From positions 25,922 through 89,921 of the forward strand of contig JADBJJ010000025.1 in the NCBI GenBank assembly GCA_014874475.1: 64,000 nt of DNA. The letters are read 5' to 3'. The notes below the pieces were generated by a model. The model was not told the DNA's origin. It was given only the letters and a program-made list of their open reading frames with translations, and ran no database searches. Positions 48,056 through 55,533 of the stretch are shown piece by piece (positions within the stretch are counted from its first letter, which is position 1; every line of letters starts with the position of its first letter). The position numbers and the translations under genes were made by a program. This stretch comes from Chloroflexota bacterium (GTDB lineage Bacteria; Chloroflexota; Anaerolineae; B4-G1; DUEL01).

Positions 48056-48961
48056 ATGTACCCATGGCGCGGATTTCAGGTAGGCGATAAAGTTACGGTC
48101 CGTCGCCGGCTGAGCCAGGACGACTTTCTGGCATTTGCTCGTCTGAGTGGTGATGAGAATCCCATTCACACCGATGCTCTCTTTTCGGCCCGCACCCGTT
48201 TTGGCCGTCCTGTGGCCCACGGCATGTTCCTCTACGGGCTCATCCTCTCAGTCCTGGGCACATACCTGCCCGGCCCGGGGACAGCGGTGCTGGAACAGGA
48301 ATTGATATTTCCAACCCCAACTTACGCCGGAGAAGAGGTTGCGGTGGAAGTGGAGATAACGGCTCTCCAGCCGGATGAGGGAATCGCCGAAGTACAGACT
48401 ATGATCTGTCGGCCGGACGGAAATATCGGTTGCCAGGGGCAGGCGAAGGTTTATTCGGTTGGGGCGATGGGTTGGCCCCACCACCCGGCTACCGCACCGC
48501 TATCATGGCCTCCCAGTGAAGCAGAGGCCCTGAAGGGGTTGCACCTGGGAGAACACCAAAGTATCACACGCACCTTCACAATGGATGACGTGCGGGTCTA
48601 CAGCACTCTGACGGGTGACTGTAACCCTTTGTATGTGGATTCCGCTCTGAGTGAGCGATGGGGGTGGCCTTCTCTGCTTCTTCCTGCTGGGCTATTGGGC
48701 GCGCTCTTCTCTTGTTTGCTGGGGGAGCATCTTCCGGGCGCAGGGACCAATTACCTCAAACAAAAGTTTCTGTTTTTGAAGCCAGCATATCAGGGCGAGG
48801 GGATGAATGCCTCGGTGGAAGTCATTCGGCTGCGGCCGGAGAAAGAACTGGTCAACTTGCGCACTACCTGCCGTAATCAGGCTGGAGAGATGGTGTGCGA
48901 TGGCGTTGCCCTGGTTCTCGTGCGGGACCTGATCGGAAGGGAATCGCTATGCCCAGGCTGA
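48056..48961 (+). CDS. Tandem MaoC-type hot-dog hydratase
   Basis: 301 residues made of two hot-dog domains. Domain 1 has the hydratase-2 signature GDENPIHTD (Asp33 and His38 catalytic); domain 2 has TGDCNPLYVDS, in which Tyr replaces the catalytic His. Thus one active and one structural half, as in eukaryotic-type hydratase 2 fusions. Probable (R)-enoyl-CoA hydration/dehydration in the pathway. Its 3' end overlaps hydrolase 3 by 13 bases. Confidence 0.88.
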   Translation: MYPWRGFQVGDKVTVRRRLSQDDFLAFARLSGDENPIHTDALFSARTRFGRPVAHGMFLYGLILSVLGTYLPGPGTAVLEQELIFPTPTYAGEEVAVEVEITALQPDEGIAEVQTMICRPDGNIGCQGQAKVYSVGAMGWPHHPATAPLSWPPSEAEALKGLHLGEHQSITRTFTMDDVRVYSTLTGDCNPLYVDSALSERWGWPSLLLPAGLLGALFSCLLGEHLPGAGTNYLKQKFLFLKPAYQGEGMNASVEVIRLRPEKELVNLRTTCRNQAGEMVCDGVALVLVRDLIGRESLCPG

Positions 48962-49740
48962 TGGTAAACGGTGTAAATTTGTATTACGAACTTCACGGCC
49001 CAGAAGGGGCGGACGTGCTGGTGCTTTCCAACGGCATCCTGATGAGCACCGCCAGTTGGGTCTACCAGATTCCGGCCCTTTCCCGGTGCTACCGTCTGCT
49101 CTTGTATGACTGTCGGGGAATGTGGCAGTCGGATCACCCCGTTGGTCCGTATACGATGGAGCAGCACGCCGACGACCTGGCCAGTTTGCTGGATGCCCTG
49201 CAGGTTGAACGGGCTCATATCGGGGGCATTTCCTACGGCGGCGAAATCAGCATGGTTTTTGCGCTCCGATATCCAGAGCGCACCTGCTCGTTAATCGTTG
49301 CCGATGCCGTAAGCCATGTGGACCCCTGGTTGCGCGCTGTGGTAGAGAACTGGATAGCCGCTGCCCGCACTCGGGACCCACGCGCCGTTTTCCATGCTAC
49401 TGTGCCGTGGAATTTTTCCCCTCGCTTTATCCAGGCACATCCGGACCTGATGGCCCAGGCCTTGGAACGGTACGCGCGCCTGGATTACGATGCCTTTATT
49501 CGCCTCTGTGAGTGCTTTCTGAACCTGAACATCTATGACCAACTGGGTGCCATCGCCGTTCCCTGCGCAGTGATGGTTGGCGAACTGGATATTCTCAAGG
49601 GACGAATGTACGCCGAGGAGATCGCTCATCGGATTCGTGGTGCCGAACTGTATGTCATTCCCAACGCAGGCCACGCGACATGCTGGGAGCAGCCGCATAT
49701 CTTCAACGCGATGATGATAGGATTTCTATCCTCGTTATAG
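48949..49740 (+). CDS. Alpha/beta hydrolase (hydrolase 3)
   Basis: 263 residues from ATG 48949. Nucleophile Ser in GGISYGGE, Asp in GELDILKG, His in NAGHATCWEQP. The ISYGG elbow and compact cap resemble PcaD-like lactonases and MhpC-type C-C hydrolases. Last enzyme gene before the transporter genes; overlaps the hydratase by 13 bases, so translation is coupled. Confidence 0.88.
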   Translation: MPRLMVNGVNLYYELHGPEGADVLVLSNGILMSTASWVYQIPALSRCYRLLLYDCRGMWQSDHPVGPYTMEQHADDLASLLDALQVERAHIGGISYGGEISMVFALRYPERTCSLIVADAVSHVDPWLRAVVENWIAAARTRDPRAVFHATVPWNFSPRFIQAHPDLMAQALERYARLDYDAFIRLCECFLNLNIYDQLGAIAVPCAVMVGELDILKGRMYAEEIAHRIRGAELYVIPNAGHATCWEQPHIFNAMMIGFLSSL

Positions 49741-49782
49741 TTATGAGTTTGGAGTATCGTGGAAGGGTATATTTCGCATTGT

Positions 49783-49803
49783 AAGGAGGTGCAGATGGTG
49801 TAA
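49783..49803 (+). other. Two-codon minimal ORF behind a perfect Shine-Dalgarno sequence
   Basis: AAGGAGG (49783-49789), five bases, then ATG GTG TAA (49795-49803), in the leader of the solute-binding protein gene. May be a remnant start site or a ribosome-capture element; chance is also possible. Confidence 0.3.
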
Positions 49804-49872
49804 CGCAGATAGGCTGTTCATGAAACGACCGAATAGATTGAATCTCAATTATGAAACCCTGGAGGAGGAAAG

Positions 49873-51222
49873 ATGAACGGAAAGCGTACTTTCGGGCTAT
49901 TGGGGAGCATCCTTATGGTTATGGTCGTTCTGCTGGGGGCTTGTCGGCCAGTACCAACACCGACACCATCGCCCACTGCTCCCCCTGCTGCGGTTCCGCC
50001 GACTCCGGTTCCCACTGCGACGGTCGAACCCACCCCGGCCTACCCCTTCGCAGGCAAACCTCTCAAGATCGGTCTGTTGACCGATAACTCCGGGCCGCTG
50101 GCTATCTACGGGCCGATGCTGGAGCGTGGCTTCCAATTGGGGCTAGAATACGCTACGGACGGGACAATGGAGGTGGCCGGACGTCCCATCCAGGTCATCA
50201 TAAAAGATACCGTCAGCGACCCCGAGAAGGCTGTCAGCCTGGCCCGGGAACTCATTGAGGCCGAAGGTGTGGAACTGCTCGTTGGTGCCCCTAGTTCCGG
50301 CGCCACTATGGCGGTCCAGCAGGTTGCGCTGGAGAACAAAATAATTCTGATCGCCGAACCGGCGGCGGCCACCGACATTACTGGCAAGAACTTTAACCCC
50401 TACACCTTCCGCACCAGCCGCACCAACTACCAGGATGCTGTCGTGATGGGGCAAGGATTGCTGGGATTGGGGAAAACCTTCGTGCAGATTGCTCCGGACT
50501 ATGCTTTCGGATGGGGTTCGGCCTGCGGCTTCTACGCGGTGGTGAAGGCGGGCGGTGGCACATTCCCCATCAATGATGATCCCCAGAAGTGTGGAGCGGT
50601 CTTCATCCCCTTTGACACTACCGACTTCACGCCGTACCTTCAGCAGGTTCTGGATGCCAATGCAGAGGTACTGATTATCACCTGGGCGGGCGCGGGGTTC
50701 GTCCCCCTCTTCAAACAGATGCAGGAACTGGGCATCTTTGATCAGATGATTGTCGGCACTGGCATCGGGGATAATCAGACCCTGGCGGCCGGTTACGCAG
50801 ACGCCCTCGGCTCCACCGGTATCGTCGTCTACCACTATACCCTGCCCAAGAACCCCGTGAACGACTGGCTGGTCAAACGACACAAAGAGGTCTATGGAAC
50901 TCCACCGGACCTCTTTACCGCAGGGGGAATGGCCGCTGCCATTATGGTCGTGGAAGGGCTCAAGCGGACCAACGGTGATACTAACGCCGACGCGCTGATC
51001 CAGGTCTACGAGGACAATTTCTCCTTTGACGGGCCCAACGGCAAATACATCATCCGCCCCTACGACCATGTCTGCCTGTTCCCTCTCTATTATGTCCGTC
51101 TGTTGAGCGTTACCGATCCCGAATTCCGGTTCGTGGAACTGATCCGGGAATTTGCGCCGGAGGAAGCGGCGCCGCCGTGTCTGCTCCCAGACGCGTATAA
51201 AGACCGCTGCCCCACACCGTAG
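49873..51222 (+). CDS. Branched-chain amino-acid/carboxylate ABC transporter solute-binding lipoprotein (LivK-like)
   Basis: 449 residues. Lipoprotein signal ends LLGAC at residue 24 and is followed by a PT-rich linker to about 58. Periplasmic-binding fold type I (ANF/Leu-Ile-Val family): IGLLTDNSGPLAIYG, AEGVELLVGAPSS, IIPEAAATD-like IAEPAAATDITGKN, and FRTSRTNYQD. Several Cys residues occur in the mature part. Members also bind aromatic acids and other carboxylates, which fits the adjoining acyl-CoA ligases. Strong GGAGGAGGAAAG ribosome-binding site. Confidence 0.92.
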   Translation: MNGKRTFGLLGSILMVMVVLLGACRPVPTPTPSPTAPPAAVPPTPVPTATVEPTPAYPFAGKPLKIGLLTDNSGPLAIYGPMLERGFQLGLEYATDGTMEVAGRPIQVIIKDTVSDPEKAVSLARELIEAEGVELLVGAPSSGATMAVQQVALENKIILIAEPAAATDITGKNFNPYTFRTSRTNYQDAVVMGQGLLGLGKTFVQIAPDYAFGWGSACGFYAVVKAGGGTFPINDDPQKCGAVFIPFDTTDFTPYLQQVLDANAEVLIITWAGAGFVPLFKQMQELGIFDQMIVGTGIGDNQTLAAGYADALGSTGIVVYHYTLPKNPVNDWLVKRHKEVYGTPPDLFTAGGMAAAIMVVEGLKRTNGDTNADALIQVYEDNFSFDGPNGKYIIRPYDHVCLFPLYYVRLLSVTDPEFRFVELIREFAPEEAAPPCLLPDAYKDRCPTP

Positions 51223-51239
51223 TGCTGCCAGATGGAGAC

Positions 51240-51271
51240 CTGGGCGAGGTGGATGGAGCCGCCTCGCCCAG
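51240..51271 (+). terminator. Intercistronic hairpin after the solute-binding protein gene
   Basis: A 10-bp stem CTGGGCGAGG (51240-51249) with CCTCGCCCAG (51262-51271) around a 12-nt loop, with no T tract. Such hairpins between binding-protein and membrane-component genes commonly protect the upstream mRNA or reduce read-through, keeping the binding protein in excess. Confidence 0.55.
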
Positions 51272-51340
51272 TCATATCCATAACCCTGCCAGACTCTGAC
51301 CAGATGGCCAAAGAGATTCTTTGCCCCCTGGAGTGGGCAT

Positions 51341-52120
51341 ATGGAAGACGAAATCATTCTGCAAACTCATAACCTGCGTAAGGAATTTGACGGGCTTGTC
51401 GCCGTAGACGACGTTTCTCTACGGGTGCGCCGCGGAGTGCTCCACGCCATTATCGGCCCTAACGGGGCCGGAAAGACAACCCTTTTCAACCTGATCAGTG
51501 GTATTCTCAAACCGACTGCCGGGAGGGTTTCCTTTCTCGGGCGGGACATTACGGGCCTCTCTCCCCATCGGATCGCTATGTTGGGTATCGGGCGCTCCTT
51601 CCAGATCACTAACCTCTTTCCCAATCTAACCGTCCTGGAGAACGTGCGTCTGGCGGCCCAGGCACGCGGTAGAGAGAGCCTGCGGTTCTGGTCCCATTAT
51701 CGGAACTTCCGCCAGTACGAAGAGCGCGCGCTTCAGGTGATTGCCCAGGTGGGTCTATCCGGGCGCGAGTTCCTTCCAGCCCGTGTACTCCCCCACGGGG
51801 ACCAGCGGAAACTGGAAATCGCTGTCCTGCTGGCTTCTGACCCCGAACTTCTCTTGTTGGATGAACCTATGGCAGGCGTCGCGCTGGCGGAAGTTCCCCT
51901 TTTAGTGGAAACCATTCGGCGGATTCGGGAGAAGGGTGAACAGACCATCCTGCTGGTGGAGCACAAAATGGATATTGTCATGACCATTTCGGATGTCATC
52001 ACGGTGATGCACCAGGGGCGTATTCTGACAGAAGGGTCCCCGGAGCAGATCAGCGCCGACGAACGGGTCCAGCATGCCTACCTGGGGGATATGGAAGGCG
52101 TCCACAAGGGAGGGGTGTAA
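51341..52120 (+). CDS. livG: ABC transporter ATP-binding protein LivG-like
   Basis: 259 residues. Walker A GPNGAGKTTLFN, Walker B LLLLDEPMAG, H-loop His in LLVEHKMD, and the LivG-specific GIGRSFQITNLFPNLTVLENV block. The ABC signature, normally LSxGxQ, reads LPHGDQRKLEIA with Pro in place of Ser. Powers the Liv-type importer with the LivF-like subunit. Its stop overlaps the livF start (TAATG). Confidence 0.93.
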   Translation: MEDEIILQTHNLRKEFDGLVAVDDVSLRVRRGVLHAIIGPNGAGKTTLFNLISGILKPTAGRVSFLGRDITGLSPHRIAMLGIGRSFQITNLFPNLTVLENVRLAAQARGRESLRFWSHYRNFRQYEERALQVIAQVGLSGREFLPARVLPHGDQRKLEIAVLLASDPELLLLDEPMAGVALAEVPLLVETIRRIREKGEQTILLVEHKMDIVMTISDVITVMHQGRILTEGSPEQISADERVQHAYLGDMEGVHKGGV

Positions 52121-52830
52121 TGAGTTCCATGTTGCTGGAAGTGCAGGATATCCATACTTTTATCGGCCAGTTTAATATCCTGCAAGGGGTTTCCCTGAGC
52201 GTACCCAAGGGGGCCATTACGGCCATCCTGGGGCGCAACGGTGCGGGAAAGACCACTACTCTGAAATCTATCATCGGCCTGACCCCTCCGCGCTATGGTC
52301 GGGTCATCTTTGCCGGAGAGGAGATTCAGGGGCGTCCGGCTTATCAAATCGCCGCCCGAGGCATTGGATATGTCCCGGAGGAACGGGCCGTTTTCACGGG
52401 TTTGACGGTAGCCGAGAATCTGAAAATTGCGGAGCGGAAGCGGGGCGACCTGAACCGTCGGGCCGATTTCATTTTCAGCCTGTTCCCGGACCTGAAGCGA
52501 TTGTATGGTCTACCTGGCGGGCATCTCTCTGGGGGACAACAGCAGATGCTGGCAATCGCTCGCGCCTTGGTGCCAGATAATCAACTGTTGCTGATAGATG
52601 AGCCAAGTAAGGGCCTGGCACCCATCTTGATTCAGGAACTGATGGATGCCATCCGTCAACTATCTGCCGAAGTCACTGTCCTTCTGGTGGAGCAGAATTT
52701 CTGGATGGCCAGCCATCTGGCTACGTATTACGTTATCATTGACGATGGTCGTTCCATCCGCAGCGGCATGATGGCCGAACTGCTCAACGAACCGGAGACC
52801 ATTCGCCGTTATCTGGGCGTGACCGTTTAG
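52120..52830 (+). CDS. livF: ABC transporter ATP-binding protein LivF-like
   Basis: 236 residues. Walker A GRNGAGKTTTLKS, signature LSGGQQQMLAIARAL (intact, unlike LivG), Walker B LLLIDEPSKGLAP and LVEQNFWMA. GIGYVPEERAVFTGLTVAENL is the LivF family block. Partner ATPase to LivG; ATG overlaps the livG stop. Confidence 0.94.
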   Translation: MSSMLLEVQDIHTFIGQFNILQGVSLSVPKGAITAILGRNGAGKTTTLKSIIGLTPPRYGRVIFAGEEIQGRPAYQIAARGIGYVPEERAVFTGLTVAENLKIAERKRGDLNRRADFIFSLFPDLKRLYGLPGGHLSGGQQQMLAIARALVPDNQLLLIDEPSKGLAPILIQELMDAIRQLSAEVTVLLVEQNFWMASHLATYYVIIDDGRSIRSGMMAELLNEPETIRRYLGVTV

Positions 52831-52838
52831 GAGGGGGA

Positions 52839-54368
52839 ATGAAACCTTACCGGGCTACCCTGATCTTTATTGCCATTGTCCTGCTTCTGGTCGGCCTGAG
52901 CTACGCCTGGCTGGGTCCGGCTCGGGCCACTTCGGTGGTCCTTTCCGGGCTCACACTGGCATCCTTGTATTTCCTCCTGGGAGCAGGCCTTTCCCTCATC
53001 TTTGGTTTGATGGACGTACTGAATTTCGCGCATGGCATTATCTTCATGATCGGGGCCTACATCGGCTACAGCCTCTTTGGCAACCCACGCTTGTTTCTCA
53101 ATACATTGCCCCTTCTGCTGGTGCTGATGGCCGGGACCATCCTGGGGATGATACCCGGACGGCTGTTGCGGGCCTGGGAGGCCCGGCAACGGCAGGCCTC
53201 ACCACATACAAAGCCCTGGCAGACGGTTTTCTCCCATCTCTCTCCTTCGCTGCTCCTGGCCTTGCTGGCGACCGGCCTGGTGGTCTGGGGAGTGCGGGAG
53301 TTTCCCCTGAACCGCCTCGTCGCTTTTGAACCTACGGCAACCGGAGGGGCTGTGCCAACCGCCCTGGCCCAAGAGCCTCTATCCCGTATGGCGCTGCGTT
53401 TGGTGATCATCGCCATCGCGGGCGTACTTCTGGGGCCGATGGGGGTGCGGGATCCGTTCCAGCGCGCGGCGAGGGCTCAAGGGGGCCGGCTGGCCCTTGC
53501 CCTGGGCCTGGTGGCGGTGGCAGTCCTGATGGTGTGGGGCCGAGACCCAGCGGAGCGGTTTATGCTGGGTCTCTCTGTGGACGTTCGGTTTATCCTGGCC
53601 CTTTTCGCCGGCGCAGCAACCGGGGCGCTGCTGGGGATATTGACAGAGGTAGTTTTTATCCGCCCATTTTATGGACGCCCGGTCACCCAACTGGTGCTGA
53701 CTCTGGGGTTAATGTTCATCGGCGCCGAACTGGTCAAATCCATCTGGGGCAGAGAAGGGCGCCCCCCGATGGATGTACCTTCCCTGTTTGCCGGTCGGTG
53801 TCGTTCGGATAACTGGATTGCCTGGCTAAACGAACACTGTGCTTCCATAGACATTCTCGGGCGGGCATTCCCTACCTACCGCCTGTTTATCATTTTCGTG
53901 GGTCTGGTTATCCTGCTGAGCGTCTGGTTCCTCCTGCGGTACTCCCGGTTAGGGATGATCGTGCGGGCCGGGGTCCAGGATAGCGCTATGGTGGAAGCGC
54001 TGGGAATCAACATCCGGCGCGTCTTCACCATGGTTTTTGCTCTGGGGTCCGCCCTGGCCGCGCTGGGGGGAGTGGTGGCCGCTCCGTTCGTCGGGGTCTA
54101 CCCGGAGATGGGGGGCGCCTTTCAATTACAGGCCTTTATTGCCGTCGTGATCGGAGGGATGGGAAGTTATACCGGGACAGCCGTTGGAGCGCTCATTTTG
54201 GGGCTGGCCCGCGCCTTCGGCGATATCCTGGTCACCGCAGGGATAGCGTTGCCCTGGACCGACCAGGTCGTCCGGGCATCCCCGGCAATGGCCCGGGCCT
54301 CCACCGTCCTGATTATGGCGATTGTCTTGCTGACGCGGCCTGCCGGAATCTTCGGGAAAAAGGAGTGA
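52839..54368 (+). CDS. livH: ABC transporter permease LivH-like with large insertion
   Basis: 509 residues against about 290-300 for ordinary LivH. The N-terminal part (SGLTLASLYFLLGAGLSLIFGLMDVLNFAHG) and the C-terminal part (FIRPFYGRPVTQLVLTLGL to AGIFGKKE) are standard. Between about residues 85 and 245 lie extra hydrophobic helices and an Arg-rich loop (GRLLRAWEARQRQA) not in typical members. The frame is open and uninterrupted, so this is a real extension, not a frameshift. Forms the transmembrane channel with LivM. Confidence 0.88.
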   Translation: MKPYRATLIFIAIVLLLVGLSYAWLGPARATSVVLSGLTLASLYFLLGAGLSLIFGLMDVLNFAHGIIFMIGAYIGYSLFGNPRLFLNTLPLLLVLMAGTILGMIPGRLLRAWEARQRQASPHTKPWQTVFSHLSPSLLLALLATGLVVWGVREFPLNRLVAFEPTATGGAVPTALAQEPLSRMALRLVIIAIAGVLLGPMGVRDPFQRAARAQGGRLALALGLVAVAVLMVWGRDPAERFMLGLSVDVRFILALFAGAATGALLGILTEVVFIRPFYGRPVTQLVLTLGLMFIGAELVKSIWGREGRPPMDVPSLFAGRCRSDNWIAWLNEHCASIDILGRAFPTYRLFIIFVGLVILLSVWFLLRYSRLGMIVRAGVQDSAMVEALGINIRRVFTMVFALGSALAALGGVVAAPFVGVYPEMGGAFQLQAFIAVVIGGMGSYTGTAVGALILGLARAFGDILVTAGIALPWTDQVVRASPAMARASTVLIMAIVLLTRPAGIFGKKE

Positions 54369-54371
54369 TGG

Positions 54372-55478
54372 ATGACTCTCACTAGACTTTCCTTAGCAAC
54401 CACACTGAACCGGTGGAAATGGGAGTTGTTGATCCTGGTCCTGCTGGTCCTTTTCCCCTTTGTGGCCGGGATTTTCTTCGGGAATCCTGCCGACTTGCCC
54501 CCTGATCTTCGGGGCCTGGCGCGGCTGGTACACCTGACAGAGACCGGACCCGCCAAATTCTGGCAGGGCATGCTCATTCAAATGCTGATTCTGGCCGTGT
54601 TTGCGATCAGTTATGACCTGCTTCTGGGATATACGGGCATTCTCTCTTTCGGACATGCGATGTTTTACGGCACAGGGGGATATGTGATCGGCATTCTGCT
54701 CAAGCATTTCGGCTGGCCATGGTGGGCCGCCTTGGGGATCGCCGTTCTTGTCGCAATCCTTCAAAGCCTGGTTTTCGGAGCCCTCTCGCTGCGGGTTCGG
54801 GGAGTCTATCTGGCGATGGTCACCCTGGCTTTTTCGGAATTTTTTTATATTCTCTCCGAAGCGACCGATTTTCGGCAGTACACCGGTGCCGATGACGGCC
54901 TGCACGGCATTTATATCCATCCGGCTCTTAGCCCGACCGATCACCGCCTGCGTTTTTATTTCCTAACTCTGGCTTTCTTCATCGGGGCGTATCTGGTGGC
55001 CCGCCGTCTGGTGAATTCCCCTACAGGGCGAGTGATGATAGCGATTCGCGAAAATGAACAACGAGCGGCGATGCTGGGCTACAACGTTTTCACGTATAAG
55101 ATGATCGCGCTGATTGTGGCCGGGCTGTTAGCCTCACTGGCTGGATGTTTCAACGCGGCGTACAACCTGAGCGTGACCCCCTCTGTTCTGAGTGTGGGAA
55201 CCACGATAGACGTACTGGCGATGACCATTGTGGGCGGGGCGGGCACTTTAAGCGGCCCGGTATTGGGAGCCGCAGTGGTTCATCTGCTGGGATATTGGTT
55301 GAATCGGTTGTTTGGCCCGATATGGACGTTGATGTTCGGTGCGGCCTTTGTGTTTATCGTCATTTTTCTCCCGTATGGTATTGTGGGCACAGTGCGGGCC
55401 CGATCCCTCCAATGGAAGGCCGGCTGGCAAAGGTGGATGCAATGGCTGGGCCTGCGTCGTGCTCTCACCCCCCGATAG
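54372..55478 (+). CDS. livM: ABC transporter permease LivM-like
   Basis: 368 residues, multi-pass. Family blocks: YDLLLGYTGILSFGHAMFYGTGGY, LALRVRGVYLAMVTLAFSE-like SLRVRGVYLAMVTLAF, RENEQRAAMLGYN, and VGGAGTLSGPVLGA. Last gene of the plus-strand cluster, three bases behind LivH; converges on the secreted-protein operon with a 55-bp gap and no obvious terminator. Confidence 0.93.
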   Translation: MTLTRLSLATTLNRWKWELLILVLLVLFPFVAGIFFGNPADLPPDLRGLARLVHLTETGPAKFWQGMLIQMLILAVFAISYDLLLGYTGILSFGHAMFYGTGGYVIGILLKHFGWPWWAALGIAVLVAILQSLVFGALSLRVRGVYLAMVTLAFSEFFYILSEATDFRQYTGADDGLHGIYIHPALSPTDHRLRFYFLTLAFFIGAYLVARRLVNSPTGRVMIAIRENEQRAAMLGYNVFTYKMIALIVAGLLASLAGCFNAAYNLSVTPSVLSVGTTIDVLAMTIVGGAGTLSGPVLGAAVVHLLGYWLNRLFGPIWTLMFGAAFVFIVIFLPYGIVGTVRARSLQWKAGWQRWMQWLGLRRALTPR

Positions 55479-55533
55479 CCCTCCCTGTGTCATTTGTGGT
55501 AAGGAAAGGGGGGATGAGATCAGGCGATGGGCA

